Positions 1-10,776 of a DNA stretch of 64,000 nt are shown in pieces. Both the position numbers and the translations under genes were made by a program. Numbering within the stretch: position 1 is the stretch's first letter; each line of letters opens with the position of its first letter. The stretch covers positions 1 through 64,000 of the forward strand of contig CAJYHL010000051.1 of the NCBI GenBank assembly GCA_913774625.1, written 5' to 3'. Source of the DNA: an uncultured Acidovorax sp. (GTDB taxonomy: Bacteria > Pseudomonadota > Gammaproteobacteria > Burkholderiales > Burkholderiaceae_C). The notes below the pieces were generated by a model. That model did not search any database, was not told the DNA's origin, and was given only the letters and a program-made list of their open reading frames with translations.

Positions 1-105
1 CCGGCTGCTTGCATGGGCATGAGCCCATGCGGCGCATTCGAAGCATCCACTCATCCCGATTGCGCTCCAACGCGATCCCCTGCGAGATCGTAAACACGTT
101 CTTAG
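1..105 (-). repeat. Terminal inverted repeat, left copy
   Basis: These 105 bases are an almost perfect reverse complement of 872-977, differing at only a few positions plus a small indel. The outer end reads GAACGTGTTTACGATCTC on the minus strand. It contains its own palindrome, GCATGGGC/GCCCATGC, near positions 11-30. It looks like one end of a mobile element whose body would lie to the left of the window. It runs directly into the reading frame of the zinc-ribbon gene. Confidence 0.8.
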
Positions 106-875
106 ACAACTGGCTGGCCACGCGCAGCGCCACGCAGCAGTCGGAATACAACCCCGAGGTGCTGCGGCGCACGAAGGCGCTCGATGCCCTGAAGGCGCGC
201 GAGCAGCAGGCCCGGCAGGCGGTGCAGGCGCAGCAGCAGGCCGCGCTGGATGCCAGCCAGGCCGCCTCCGCCGCGCGCCAGCAGCTCCGGGACCTGGAAG
301 ACGGCGGCTACCAGCGCCTCAACGAGGCCACGCGCAAGGTCGAGCTGCGCGTGTTCCTCTACCGGCTGGCGCTGACGCTGCCCCTGCTCGCCGCCGCCGG
401 CTGGCTGTTCGCCAGGAAGCGCAAGAGCACCTACTGGCCCTTCGTGTGGGGCTTCATCTTCTTCGCGCTGTTCGCCTTCTTCGTCGAGCTGGTGCCCTAC
501 CTGCCCAGCTACGGCGGCTATGTGCGCTATGTGGTGGGCATCGTGGTGACGGTGCTTGTGGGGCGCTGGGCCATCGCGGCGCTCAACCGCTATCTGGAAC
601 GCCAGCGGCTGGCAGAGTCCCTGCCCGATGCACAGCGGCGCGAGGAACTGAGCTACGACGTGGCCCTGGCGCGGCTGGCCAAGGGCGTCTGCCCGGGCTG
701 CGAGCGCAGCGTGGACCTGAAGGACCCGGCCATCGATTTCTGCCCGCACTGCGGCATCGGCCTCTTCGACCGCTGCGGCAGCTGCACCACCCGCAAAAGC
801 GCTTTCGCCCGCTTCTGCCATGCCTGTGGCGCGGGCGCATCGGCCGGGGTCGGCTCTGTGGGACAACATCCCTAA
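9..875 (+). CDS. Zinc-ribbon membrane protein, 5' end replaced by a repeat
   Basis: The open frame runs from the left inverted repeat to a TAA at 873-875. The first 33 or so codons are translated repeat, so the genuine protein begins near codon 34, after position 105. What remains is a coiled-coil stretch rich in Gln and Ala (residues about 60-110), two membrane segments (about 118-137 and 143-165, perhaps a third near 170-190), and two C-terminal zinc-ribbon knuckles of CxxC type at CPGC and CPHC, followed by further CxxC pairs near the end. Proteins of this kind normally have an extra N-terminal membrane segment, so I infer that the insertion removed the original start. The stop codon also coincides with a repeat junction. 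Expression is uncertain; it may be a pseudogene. Function unknown. Confidence 0.55.
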   Translation: MHGHEPMRRIRSIHSSRLRSNAIPCEIVNTFLDNWLATRSATQQSEYNPEVLRRTKALDALKAREQQARQAVQAQQQAALDASQAASAARQQLRDLEDGGYQRLNEATRKVELRVFLYRLALTLPLLAAAGWLFARKRKSTYWPFVWGFIFFALFAFFVELVPYLPSYGGYVRYVVGIVVTVLVGRWAIAALNRYLERQRLAESLPDAQRREELSYDVALARLAKGVCPGCERSVDLKDPAIDFCPHCGIGLFDRCGSCTTRKSAFARFCHACGAGASAGVGSVGQHP

Positions 876-977
876 GAACGTGTTCACGATCTCGCAGGGG
901 ATCGCGTTGGAGCGCAATCGGGATGAGTGGATGCCTCGGATGCGCCGCATGGGCTCTCAGCCCATGCAAGCAGCCGG
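872..977 (+). repeat. Terminal inverted repeat, right copy
   Basis: Reverse complement of 1-105 with a handful of mismatches. It begins with TAAGAACGTGTTCACGATCTC and so supplies the stop codon of the zinc-ribbon gene. It also forms the left half of the candidate MITE at 876-1157. Confidence 0.8.
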
Positions 978-1157
978 GGCGTCAGAACCTCTTTGCCATG
1001 GCCCGATTTCGCTCCAACCCGAAGGGCAGCTACGTCGGCGGGCGGTCTGCGGCGTTGCGGCGCTTGTGGATAGCCCAAGCTATCCACTGCGCACCGCGCC
1101 TTGCATCCCATCCCGCCGTCGTAGCTGCGCGACCCCTGGGAGATCGTAAACACGTTC
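876..1157. mobile_element. Candidate MITE with IS5-like ends
   Basis: The segment starts with GAACGTGTTCACGATCTC and ends with the reverse complement of GAACGTGTTTACGATCTC; the similarity continues about 25 bases inwards with two mismatches and then more loosely. A TAA triplet sits immediately outside each end (873-875 and 1158-1160), as expected for a 3-bp TNA target duplication of the IS1031 subgroup of IS5. Inside are nested palindromes, including GTGGATAG-CCCAAG-CTATCCAC near 1068-1089. There is no room for a transposase. The family assignment is inference. Confidence 0.55.
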
Positions 1158-1330
1158 TAATTGACGGCGATGGTGATCCAGCGCCGTTAGCGTGCCGTAT
1201 ATCGCACCGAGATCGGCCATCCGGCGCGCATGCACGCTCGCAGGGGCGACCTGAACGGTTGCACCCGCAAGCGCCGATTTCCGGCCAATTTGTAACCATT
1301 TGCGTCGATCTTTATCTTTTTGAAATCAAC

Positions 1331-3442
1331 ATGTCCACTGCCGAACCCCTTTCCCAAGATCTGCTGGCTGCCCTGGCGCGGGCCGTCCAGCATGCCCAGC
1401 CCTGCATCGAACTGGACGCCCGGGGCCAGGTGGTGGGCGCCAACGCCGCCTTCCTGCAGGTCAGCCAGCACCCCGAGGGCGACGTGCTGGGCCACCATTA
1501 CCGGCAGTGCTTTCCCCGGGCCGCGGAATGGCTGGACGGCTGCTACGCCGTGGGCGCCGAGCCCCTCCAGGTTCTGACGGGACGGCATTTCGGCAGCTGG
1601 AAGCGCGACTGCGTCACCCGTACGCAGGCCCACCTGCTGCGCGACGATGCCGGAGCCACGACGCGCGTGGTGCTGCTGCTCGAAGACGTTTCGGCCCAGC
1701 GCGCCGCGATGCGGGAATACGAGGGGCACAGGGATGCGATCAACCGGTCGATGGCCGTCATCGAGTTCGACCTGAAGGGCCATGTCCTGCGCGCCAACCA
1801 GAACTTCCTGGACACCTTCGGCTACTTGGCCGAAGAGATCGAGGGCGTGCATCACCGCATCTTCTGCGACGCCGAATACGTGCGCAGCCTGGACTACCGC
1901 GAGTTCTGGGAACGCTTGGCCGCGGGCGAATTCCAGCGCGGCGAATACCGGCGGCTCAGCAAGGACGGCCGCGATGTGTGGATCCAGGCCTCGTACAACC
2001 CCGTGCTGGATGAGGATGGCCGTCCGGTGAAGGTGGTCAAGTACGCCACCGACATCACCGAAGCCAAGCTGCGCACCACCGAGAACGCCGGGCGCGTGCA
2101 GGCGATCGACCGCTCCACCGCGGTGGTGGAGTTCTCGCTCGACGGCATCGTGCTGAACGCCAACCAGCTGTTCCTCGACGCGATGGGCTACACGCTCGAT
2201 CAGGTGGTGGGCCGGCACCACCGGATCTTCTGCACGCCCGAGTACGCCGGCAGCACGGCCTACCGCGACTTCTGGCGCAAGCTGGGCGACGGCGAGTTCG
2301 AGTCCGACGTGTACCGCCGCGTGGCCCAGGGCGGCCGCGAGATCTGGCTGCAGGCCAGCTACAACCCGATCTTTGACGGAGAGGGCAACCAGGTGAAGGT
2401 CATCAAGTACGCCACGGACATCACCGAGGCCAAGACCCGCAACGCCGAGTACGAAGGCAAGGTCAACGCCATGTCGCGCGCCCAGGCGGTGATCGAATTC
2501 GACCTGGAAGGCAACGTGCTGCACGCCAACGCCAACTTCCTCGATGCGATGGGCTACACCTTGCGCGAAGTGGTCGGCCAGCACCACAAGATGTTCTGCG
2601 AGCCCGAGTTCGTGCGTTCGTCCGAATACCGCGACTTCTGGGCACGGCTCAGCCGCGGCGAGTTCTATTCGGGCCTGTACAAGCGCATCAGCAAGCACGG
2701 CTACCCGGTGTGGATCCAGGCCACCTACAACCCCATCATCGGACCCAACGGCGAGCCGGTGAAGGTCATCAAGTATTCGATCGACGTGAGCGAGCAGGTC
2801 GAGCGCGAGCAGCTGGTGCAGAGCCGCGTGCAGGCCATGGGCGATTCGATCCAGCAGCTGAGCGGCACCATCGGCGAGATCGCGCGCACCACGCGGCAAT
2901 CCACGGAGCTCGCTGCCGAGACGCAGTCCGAGGCCCGGCGCGGCAGCCAGACCCTGCTGCGTTCCATGGAGGCCACCAAGGCGATCCAGGAATCTTCCGA
3001 TGACATCAACGCCATCGTGCAGGTGATCGGCGACATCGCCAACCAGACCAACCTGCTGGCCTTCAATGCCGCCATCGAGGCCGCCCGTGCGGGCGAGCAC
3101 GGCCTGGGCTTTTCGGTGGTGGCCGACGAGGTGCGCAAGCTGGCCGAAAAATCGTCACAGGCCACGCGCGAGATCACCAAGCTGATCGCCGAGTCGGTGG
3201 CGCGGGTGCGCCAGGGCGGCGACATTTCCTCGCAGGCCGCCGAGAACTTCGAGCGCATCGTGCAGGGCGTGGACCGGACCACCGCCTCCATCGCCGGAAT
3301 CCACGCCGCCACCGAAGCGCAGACGGCTGCCACGCGCAGCGTCTCGGCGTTGCTGGAGGAGCTGACCCGCGCATCGTCGCGCGACCGGGCCCCTGCTGCC
3401 GCTGCATCCACGGCGAGCCGCGCCCAGCAAGGGCGGCCATGA
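1331..3442 (+). CDS. Soluble chemoreceptor with four PAS domains
   Basis: Cytoplasmic methyl-accepting chemotaxis protein of 703 aa with no membrane segment. Four PAS domains lie in tandem at about 10-125, 135-246, 257-368 and 379-490. The last three are close copies of one another, each ending in a DITEAK or DVSEQ type linker. The MCP signalling hairpin is at about 566-615 around [19 protein letters not shown]. The layout is like BdlA of Pseudomonas, which links an internal redox or ligand signal to biofilm dispersal and c-di-GMP; the ligand here is unknown. The ATG at 1331 is used because the open frame upstream is only translated MITE and spacer. The gene overlaps the CheW-repeat gene by 4 bases (ATGA), so the two are almost certainly co-translated. 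Confidence 0.9.
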   Translation: MSTAEPLSQDLLAALARAVQHAQPCIELDARGQVVGANAAFLQVSQHPEGDVLGHHYRQCFPRAAEWLDGCYAVGAEPLQVLTGRHFGSWKRDCVTRTQAHLLRDDAGATTRVVLLLEDVSAQRAAMREYEGHRDAINRSMAVIEFDLKGHVLRANQNFLDTFGYLAEEIEGVHHRIFCDAEYVRSLDYREFWERLAAGEFQRGEYRRLSKDGRDVWIQASYNPVLDEDGRPVKVVKYATDITEAKLRTTENAGRVQAIDRSTAVVEFSLDGIVLNANQLFLDAMGYTLDQVVGRHHRIFCTPEYAGSTAYRDFWRKLGDGEFESDVYRRVAQGGREIWLQASYNPIFDGEGNQVKVIKYATDITEAKTRNAEYEGKVNAMSRAQAVIEFDLEGNVLHANANFLDAMGYTLREVVGQHHKMFCEPEFVRSSEYRDFWARLSRGEFYSGLYKRISKHGYPVWIQATYNPIIGPNGEPVKVIKYSIDVSEQVEREQLVQSRVQAMGDSIQQLSGTIGEIARTTRQSTELAAETQSEARRGSQTLLRSMEATKAIQESSDDINAIVQVIGDIANQTNLLAFNAAIEAARAGEHGLGFSVVADEVRKLAEKSSQATREITKLIAESVARVRQGGDISSQAAENFERIVQGVDRTTASIAGIHAATEAQTAATRSVSALLEELTRASSRDRAPAAAASTASRAQQGRP

Positions 3443-4983
3443 CCTCCGACACGGCCTTGCTGCACTACGGCATCGTCCGCGCTGCCGGGCAGGACATCGC
3501 GATCGCCGCCAGCGAACTGGTCGAGGCGGTGGACATGCCCCCGCAACTGATGCCGATGCCCGGCGCCTCCGCGCTGATGGCGGGCATGTTCATGCTGCGT
3601 GGCCAGCTCATCCCCGTGCTGGAGCTGCAACGGCTGATGGCGCCGCCGGGGCCTGCCCTGACCGTGGCGGACGGCCCGGCCGCCGCCGTCGGCGCCGGAT
3701 CCGCCGGCCCGGCTGCGGCCCGCCAGGTCGCGGTCGTCGCCCACGGCGGGATGCGCCTGGGCCTCGGGGTCGATGCCATCGCCGAAGTGCTGCGCGTGCT
3801 GCCTGCCGCGATCATTCCCCTGGCCGGTGCGCCGGGCGGGCCGTTCGACCGCTGGCTGGTCGCCGACGGGCCGGGCGGGCGCGCCCTGCCGGTGCTGCAG
3901 GTGGCGGCCCTGCTGGAGCGCACGCCGGGCGTGGTGCCCGCCCGGGAGCCGGCCGCTGCCGGGCTGATGGCGAGCGCAGGCGGCGCCGACGGCCAGGCAC
4001 GGCCCGTGGCGGCTCCGCGCCGCCACACCCTGGCGATGCTGGGCGCGCAGGTGCTGGCGTTCGACTTCGCCGACGTGCCCGACGTGCGCCCCATGCCGGA
4101 GATGCGGCCATTCTTCGCCGCCAGCGGCGCGTTGCTCGGCCTCGTGGCCTGGCGCGGCCACGACGTTCCGGTGGCCGATCTGCAGCGCTTGCTGGACCTG
4201 CCGGCCGCCGCACCCGCCACATCTGCAGGGCCGCGCCCCTTGCTCATGGTGCTGCAGCGCGAAGGGCGCCTTCTCGGCCTGCAGGTGGATGCGCTGCTGG
4301 GCATGGAGATGGCCGCCACCGACGCCATCGTGCCGCTGGGCGCCGGGGCCAGCCTGCATCCCGAGTGCTACGCCGGCGCCCTGCGCACGGCGCAGCACGG
4401 CATCGCCGCCGTGCTGCGGGTGGACGCTCTGCTCGCGCATCCGCTCGTCGCCTCGTTCCTGGAAGGGCAGCTGTCCGCCGCCGCCCGCAAGGCGCCGCAG
4501 GCCGGATCGCCGACATCGCCATCGCCCGTCCAGGCTGCCGGCGCACGCACCACGTTCCTGGTGTACCAGGCGGGGGGCGGCTGCGCTACGCCTTTGGCGG
4601 AAGTGGAAGAGATCCTGGCGTACCCAAGCCCCGCCGTGCGCATCGATGCGGCGGGCTCGGGCATGTGCGGGCTGGTCGAATGCAAGGGCCGGCCGCTGGA
4701 GGTGTTCGATCTGCGCACGCTGCTAGGCCTGCCGGAGGCCGAGGCGACGCCGCAGGCGCGCGTGCTGGTGGTGCGGCGGGGTGAGCGGCTGCGCGGCTTT
4801 CTGGTCGATAGCCTGGTCTCGCTGGTCACTGCCGATGCCGCAGCGCAGATCGGGCGCGATCCGGCTGCGGGCGGCGATGGCCGTGCCGGCGGCAGCGGCC
4901 TGGGCCGCATGCTGGTCGTGGGCCAGGGAGCTGGAGCCACGACCTGCCGGCAGGTGGATCTGGGCCGTTTCATGGGGCACTGA
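3439..4983 (+). CDS. Triple CheW-domain adaptor protein
   Basis: A 514-aa protein made of three CheW-like domains at about 7-162, 195-338 and 370-512, joined by Ala/Pro/Gly-rich linkers. Each carries the SH3-like CheW pattern, for example [12 protein letters not shown] in the first, [11 protein letters not shown] in the second and [13 protein letters not shown] in the third. CheW couples chemoreceptors to CheA at the receptor array. A triple-domain version could act as a multivalent scaffold or bind receptors without CheA. The ATG overlaps the stop of the four-PAS receptor by 4 bases, so this receptor is its likely partner. No other chemotaxis gene lies next to it. Confidence 0.85.
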   Translation: MTSDTALLHYGIVRAAGQDIAIAASELVEAVDMPPQLMPMPGASALMAGMFMLRGQLIPVLELQRLMAPPGPALTVADGPAAAVGAGSAGPAAARQVAVVAHGGMRLGLGVDAIAEVLRVLPAAIIPLAGAPGGPFDRWLVADGPGGRALPVLQVAALLERTPGVVPAREPAAAGLMASAGGADGQARPVAAPRRHTLAMLGAQVLAFDFADVPDVRPMPEMRPFFAASGALLGLVAWRGHDVPVADLQRLLDLPAAAPATSAGPRPLLMVLQREGRLLGLQVDALLGMEMAATDAIVPLGAGASLHPECYAGALRTAQHGIAAVLRVDALLAHPLVASFLEGQLSAAARKAPQAGSPTSPSPVQAAGARTTFLVYQAGGGCATPLAEVEEILAYPSPAVRIDAAGSGMCGLVECKGRPLEVFDLRTLLGLPEAEATPQARVLVVRRGERLRGFLVDSLVSLVTADAAAQIGRDPAAGGDGRAGGSGLGRMLVVGQGAGATTCRQVDLGRFMGH

Positions 4984-5066
4984 GACTGTACCCAGGGCCT
5001 CTTCGGGGCAAGGGGCGCGTTCTCCTACAAGCGGGCGGCAGCGGGCGCTTCGAGGCTCGGTGCATG

Positions 5067-5087
5067 GGCCCGCCAAGCGGGCGGGCC
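5067..5087 (+). terminator. GC hairpin after the CheW gene
   Basis: A perfect 8-bp stem, GGCCCGCC with GGCGGGCC, around a 5-base loop, 84 bases after the CheW-repeat stop. There is no T-run, so it may be only a transcript-end hairpin. Confidence 0.35.
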
Positions 5088-5122
5088 TCCATGCAAGCAA
5101 GCCACCTTTCGCAGGAACCCCC

Positions 5123-6004
5123 ATGCCACCCATCGACCCACGCACCGCCGGCCCCCGGCCGCCCTTCGACGACCAGCAGCCCCTGACCCCGCCGGGCGCA
5201 GAGGCCGACATGCAGCCCCGTCCGGATTACGGCGCCGATTCTTACCAGGGCGCGGGCCGGCTGCAGGGCCGCAAGGCCGTCATCACCGGCGGCGACAGCG
5301 GCATCGGGCGCGCGGTGGCGCTGGCCTTCGCCCGCGAGGGCGCGGACGTGCTGATCGCCTATCTGCCCGAGGAAGAGAACGACGCCCGCCGCACGCTGCA
5401 GCTGGTGTCCGCCGAGGGCCGGCGCGCCGTGGGCGTGGCGGGCGACATCCGCGAGGAGGCGCATTGCAACGGCATCGTCGAGCGCGCCGTGCAGGAACTG
5501 GGCGGCCTGGACATCCTGGTCAACAACGCCGCCTACCAGATGACGCACGAGCGTATCGAGGACATCTCCGCCGCCGAGTTCGACCGCACCTTCCGCACCA
5601 ACGTCTACGCCGCGTTCTATCTGAGCAAGGCGGCGTCCAGGCACATGCCGCCCGGCAGCGCCATCATCAATACCGTGTCGGTGAACGCGGACAAGCCCAA
5701 CCAGACGCTGCTGGCCTATGCGGCCACCAAGGGCGCGCTGCAGAACTTCACGGGCGGGCTCGCCCAGCTGCTGGCGGAAAAGGGCATCCGCGTCAACTGC
5801 GTGGCGCCCGGCCCGGTCTGGACGCCGCTGATTCCCTCGACCATGGACATCGGCCGCGTGCGCGAATTCGGCAGCCAGGTGCCGCTCAAGCGGCCCGGCC
5901 AGCCGGCCGAAGTGGCGCCGGCCTACGTGCTGCTGGCCTCGGACCAGGCCAGCTTCATGTCGGGCGCCACGCTGGCGGTCACGGGCGGCGTGCCCATCCT
6001 GTGA
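5123..6004 (+). CDS. SDR-family oxidoreductase
   Basis: Classical short-chain dehydrogenase of 293 aa, closest in layout to the YghA/YhdF group. After a Pro-rich lead of about 45 residues comes the nucleotide-binding TGGDSGIG motif, then NNAAY, and the catalytic YxxxK at YAATK with Ser in the preceding strand (NTVSVN). The N-terminal extension with the QPRPDYG stretch is typical of this group. The substrate cannot be read from sequence. The start is the ATG that follows a GCAGGA ribosome site at about 5111. It converges on the glutathione transferase gene, 54 bases apart. Confidence 0.9.
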   Translation: MPPIDPRTAGPRPPFDDQQPLTPPGAEADMQPRPDYGADSYQGAGRLQGRKAVITGGDSGIGRAVALAFAREGADVLIAYLPEEENDARRTLQLVSAEGRRAVGVAGDIREEAHCNGIVERAVQELGGLDILVNNAAYQMTHERIEDISAAEFDRTFRTNVYAAFYLSKAASRHMPPGSAIINTVSVNADKPNQTLLAYAATKGALQNFTGGLAQLLAEKGIRVNCVAPGPVWTPLIPSTMDIGRVREFGSQVPLKRPGQPAEVAPAYVLLASDQASFMSGATLAVTGGVPIL

Positions 6005-6058
6005 AACCGGGCCTCGCGCCGCACCGCGCCGAGGCCGGTCCGGACGGCGCCAGCGGGA

Positions 6059-6748
6059 TCAGGAGCCCATCACCACCGGCCCGCCCTTGTCCAGCGCGCG
6101 CTGGTAGGCCGGCCGGGCGCGGATGCGGTCGCGGTACGCGCACAGATGCGGGTGGCGGTCGGCCCCTTCGGCGCGCGAGAGCGCGGCTTCGACCGGAAAG
6201 CTCATCTGGAAGTCCGCCAGGCTCAGCGCCTCGCCAGCGAACCAGACGTGGCGCGCGAGGTGGTCGTCCATGAAGGCCAGGGCGGTGGCGAGGTTCGGGT
6301 CCACCAGCTTCTGCTGCGCCTTGCCGCAGACGGCGCGCGCCACGGGCCGTACGAAAAAGGGCATGGGCTGGGTGGGCAGTGTCTTGAAGACCAGCTTCAT
6401 CACCAGCCAGTTCATCAGCGAGCCTTCGGCGTAGTGCATCCAGAAGCGGAACTGCCGATGGGCGGGCGTGCCGCGTGCGGGCTCCAGCTGGGCGAGCTCG
6501 GGCGGCGCATCGGCGCCGAAGCGCTCGGCGAGGTATTCGAGGATGGCGCCCGATTCGGCGATCACCTCGCCCTCGTCGGTGATGACGGGCGACTTGCCCA
6601 GCGGGTGGACGCGCTTGAGCTCGGGCGGCGCCAGGCGGGTGCGCGGATCGCGGGCATAGCGCTTGAGCTCGTAGGGCACGCCCAGCTCTTCCAGCAGCCA
6701 GAGGACGCGCTGCGAGCGCGAGGTTTCGAGGTGGTGGACGGTCAGCAT
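6059..6748 (-). CDS. Glutathione S-transferase family protein
   Basis: A 229-aa glutathione transferase. The thioredoxin-fold N-terminal domain (about 1-80) contains the glutathione-contact region HPLGKSPVI and ESGAILEYL; the helical C-terminal domain follows with the N-capping region LSLADFQMSFP. A catalytic Ser or Tyr is expected at the extreme N-terminus (ETSRSQRVLWLL). Likely a cytosolic detoxification or redox enzyme; the substrate is not predictable. The ATG at 6748 gives the expected family N-terminus; the longer open frame upstream belongs to the neighbouring gene read in another frame. Confidence 0.9.
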   Translation of the reverse strand: MLTVHHLETSRSQRVLWLLEELGVPYELKRYARDPRTRLAPPELKRVHPLGKSPVITDEGEVIAESGAILEYLAERFGADAPPELAQLEPARGTPAHRQFRFWMHYAEGSLMNWLVMKLVFKTLPTQPMPFFVRPVARAVCGKAQQKLVDPNLATALAFMDDHLARHVWFAGEALSLADFQMSFPVEAALSRAEGADRHPHLCAYRDRIRARPAYQRALDKGGPVVMGS

Positions 6749-6779
6749 GCCTGCATCGTAGAGGCTCGGCCGCCCCGCG

Positions 6780-8333
6780 TCATGTCGGACTGGCGGCGTT
6801 CGTCCAGTCCGCTTCCGCCAGGCTGCCGGGCCGGTCGAGGGCGCGGAACACCACGCAATCGCGGCCGGCGGCCTGGGCCTTGTCCAGCAGCAGCTCCGCA
6901 TCGCCGAGCATGCGGCGGATCAGGTCGGCCGGCGTGCAGTCCGCGCGGGGCTCCACTCGGGCGTAGAAGGCGGCGCCCACGCTCACCGTGACGCGCAGGG
7001 GCGAGCCGTCCGGCGCGGTGGCGGAAACCGAGCGGGCCGTGGCGCACAGGCGTTCCGCGGTGGCCAGGGCGGCCGCGTCGCTCGCGCCGGGCAGCAGCAG
7101 GACGAACTTTTCGCTGCTGCCCAGCCGTGCCAACGCCTCGCCGGGCTGGAGCGTGCGCACCACGGCATCTGCGAAGGCGGCCAGCAGCTGGTTGCCCGCT
7201 GCCGGGCCGTGCTGGGCGGCGAGCTGTGGAAGCGGGTCCAGGCCCAGCAACAGCAGTGCGGCGCAGCGGCGGCCCGCGTCCGGCTGGGGCTGCGCCAGCC
7301 ACTGCCGCGCGCGGCGCACCACGGCGCTGCGCGTCAGGATGTCGTGCAGGTCCCTGGCGCCTGCGGCGTCGCGCTGCCGTTGCAGGCACTGCAGCGCTTC
7401 GTTGCGCGCGGTGATGACGCTGGCCACGCCCAGCGGGCCCAGCGAGAGCATGGCGATGCCGATGCGCAGCGACAGGATCATCTGCCAGTGGTCGGGCTGG
7501 AAGGCCAGGGCCGTCGCGGCCGCCAGCTCAACGGTCTTCCAGAGGCATACCGCCAGGCACAGCAGGGCGGTGATGAAGCGGCTGTAGCTGACTGCGCACC
7601 ACAGCAGGGCCGGCACCACCAGGGCGATGGCCCAGGAGGCCCCGCGCAGGGCGGGCACCAGGGCCTCGGTGGCCAGCACCGCGAGCAGCGGGCCGCCCTG
7701 CTTCCAGGCCGGGGTGTCCGGGCGCCAGGTGACGAAGACGCTGTTCAGGTGGCCGCGCCGGGGCGCGCTGAGGACTACCGGCAGGATCAGCAGGTAGTTC
7801 ATCAGGTCGGACGAGAACCACATGGCCAGGCTGGGCAGCCAGGGCGTCTTGAAGGCCAGGGGCGCGGAGCCGGCGCCCACCAGCGCCGCGACCGAGGCGG
7901 CCGCCACGCAGATCCAGAGCAGGTGCAGTGCCGACAGCGGGCGGCGCAGCTGCCGGGTGGGCGCATCGAGACGGCGCAGCAGCAGGGTGACGATCGCCAC
8001 GCCGGCCACGTTGGCGCCGGTCAGCCAGGCGGCGAGCATCCAGCTCGATCCGTTCAGCAGATCCGCCGCCATGTAGCCGGCGAAGGCGCACACCCAGACC
8101 GCAGGCCGCCGCGTGAGGCGCAGGCGCACCAGCAGGCCGGCCATCAGCGCGTTGGCGGGCCAGAACGACGAGAAGAAGCCGATGGGCCGCATCGCGATGC
8201 CGGCCAGGCATGCCAGCAGCACGCCGAGGCCGATCAGCAGCGGCAGGCGCGCTGCCCGCGCGGCTGCGAAGGCGCGGGCCAGCAGAGGGCTGGCCGTGCG
8301 GCCGGGGAGCTGGGGCGGCGGGGCGGCGGGCAT
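6780..8333 (-). CDS. MASE1 membrane protein with degenerate GGDEF domain
   Basis: A 517-aa protein with about eight membrane helices (residues about 25-315, MASE1 type, with the RPIGFFSSFWPANAL motif) followed by a GGDEF fold (about 345-505). The signature that should read GGDEF or GGEEF reads SSEKF (RLGSSEKF), so the first two glycines and the first acidic residue are lost. Diguanylate cyclase activity is therefore unlikely; it may bind GTP or act as a sensor without catalysis. No EAL domain or RxxD inhibitory site is visible. It lies 59 bases downstream of tgt on the same strand and may be co-transcribed with it. Confidence 0.85.
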   Translation of the reverse strand: MPAAPPPQLPGRTASPLLARAFAAARAARLPLLIGLGVLLACLAGIAMRPIGFFSSFWPANALMAGLLVRLRLTRRPAVWVCAFAGYMAADLLNGSSWMLAAWLTGANVAGVAIVTLLLRRLDAPTRQLRRPLSALHLLWICVAAASVAALVGAGSAPLAFKTPWLPSLAMWFSSDLMNYLLILPVVLSAPRRGHLNSVFVTWRPDTPAWKQGGPLLAVLATEALVPALRGASWAIALVVPALLWCAVSYSRFITALLCLAVCLWKTVELAAATALAFQPDHWQMILSLRIGIAMLSLGPLGVASVITARNEALQCLQRQRDAAGARDLHDILTRSAVVRRARQWLAQPQPDAGRRCAALLLLGLDPLPQLAAQHGPAAGNQLLAAFADAVVRTLQPGEALARLGSSEKFVLLLPGASDAAALATAERLCATARSVSATAPDGSPLRVTVSVGAAFYARVEPRADCTPADLIRRMLGDAELLLDKAQAAGRDCVVFRALDRPGSLAEADWTNAASPT

Positions 8334-8392
8334 GTCGGTGATGTGCGGCTGGGTATTGCAGTCGTATGGAACGGGCTGGCGAGAAGCGGGGC

Positions 8393-9616
<1,224 letters not shown>

Positions 9617-9656
9617 CTACACTGGATCGGAGTCTTCATCCCTTTCAGGAGAGCAC

Positions 9657-10142
9657 ATGTCCCTCAAGATCCTCATCGCCGTCGATGGCTCCGAACTCTC
9701 CCTCGATGCCGTGCATCACGCCCTTTCGCTGCTGCAGTCGGGCCTGCAGGCCGGCCTGGTGCTGGCCCATGTGCAGGAGCCGGCGTCGCTCTATGAAATG
9801 GTGGTTTCGCGCGACCCCGAACTCATCGCCGCCGCCAGCCTGGAGGCCGGCCAGCACCTGATGGCTTCCGCACGCGCCCTCATCGAGGCGGCTGGCGTGC
9901 CCTACGAGGCCGAGGTGGGCGTGGGCGACGTGGCGCACACGCTGGTGGACATCGCCGAGCGGCAGGGCTGCGGGCAGATCGTCATCGGCGCGCGCGGCCA
10001 TGGCGCCATCGCCAGCGCGCTGCTGGGCTCCGTGTCCCAGGCGCTGGTGCAGGCCAGCCCGGTGCCGGTGACCATCGTCAAGCACGCCGATGCGCAGGCG
10101 CAGGCCGTGCCGGACGAAGAAGGAGAAGCGGAAGAAGACTAG
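9657..10142 (+). CDS. Universal stress protein, UspA family
   Basis: A 161-aa single Usp domain with the N-terminal ILIAVDGSELS strand and the ATP-binding G-2x-G-9x-G-S motif at GARGHGAIASALLGS. It therefore belongs to the ATP-binding branch. The C-terminus is an acidic tail (DEEGEAEED). A CAGGAGAG ribosome site lies just before the ATG. The exact role is unknown; such proteins are usually induced in stationary phase or under respiratory stress. Confidence 0.93.
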   Translation: MSLKILIAVDGSELSLDAVHHALSLLQSGLQAGLVLAHVQEPASLYEMVVSRDPELIAAASLEAGQHLMASARALIEAAGVPYEAEVGVGDVAHTLVDIAERQGCGQIVIGARGHGAIASALLGSVSQALVQASPVPVTIVKHADAQAQAVPDEEGEAEED

Positions 10143-10165
10143 AGCCCGGAGCCCGGTAGGTAAGC

Positions 10166-10552
10166 TCAGGCCGCCTTGCGGAAGGGCTCGGCCGTGCGCT
10201 GGAACTTGCCGTGCGGCAGGCTGGCCAGGCGCTTGAACATGCGCCGGCAGTAGCCGTTGATCCAGAGGCATTTGTTCAGCTCGTCCACCGGCAGCGGGCC
10301 GGAGACGACGACGATGTCGTTGGCCGCTTCCACCGCGCCCGCGGCGCGCAGGCGGCGGCGCGTGTGGCTGGCCCAGGACTGGATGCGGTGCGGGCTGCCG
10401 TGCTGATGCACCTGGCCGGTATGCAGGTCGAACGCGATGGCCACGGTGTCGGTCTTCAGTTTGAAGCGGCGTTCGCCGGTGACCGCGCTGGGCGCATCAC
10501 GCATGTCGTAGAGGTAGTAGCTGCCCGACTTGAGCTGGTATTGCATTTCCAT
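10166..10552 (-). CDS. Conserved small protein of unknown function
   Basis: A 128-aa basic protein starting MEMQYQLKSG. It has no membrane segment, signal or motif I recognise. It contains two Cys residues near the C-terminus (NKCLWINGYCRRM). Base composition and codon use match the surrounding core genes, so it looks like a native conserved gene. It converges on uspA with 23 bases between the stops. Confidence 0.7.
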   Translation of the reverse strand: MEMQYQLKSGSYYLYDMRDAPSAVTGERRFKLKTDTVAIAFDLHTGQVHQHGSPHRIQSWASHTRRRLRAAGAVEAANDIVVVSGPLPVDELNKCLWINGYCRRMFKRLASLPHGKFQRTAEPFRKAA

Positions 10553-10730
10553 GGTTTCGTCCTCCGAGCGGCATTTTCTGGTGGGCTCGTGGCGGGCAAT
10601 GGCGGGGAATACGGGAAGAAAAGGGCTCTTATCGAAGAGCTGACACGCGATGGCCGGCCGGGAGGCATTGTGTCGCCGTGCGCGGCGGCACGAGGCCCGG
10701 GCGGGCCGGCAAAGGGTAACGGGTTGTTGT

Positions 10731-10754
10731 GGCGCCTGCTGCCGCGCAGGCGCC
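10731..10754 (-). terminator. Hairpin downstream of the phospholipase gene
   Basis: Perfect 9-bp stem, GGCGCCTGC and GCAGGCGCC, with a 6-base loop, lying 23 bases after the phospholipase stop on the minus strand. The tail is ACAACAACC with no T-run, so termination strength is uncertain. The rest of 10553-10776 holds no gene. Confidence 0.5.
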
Positions 10755-10776
10755 TCGGGCGCGGTGGCTGGCGCGG

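Noticed and set aside
446..1330. Long open frame continuing upstream of the four-PAS receptor
   Set aside because: It runs through the repeat and spacer and has no conserved content; the family-like protein begins at the ATG at 1331.
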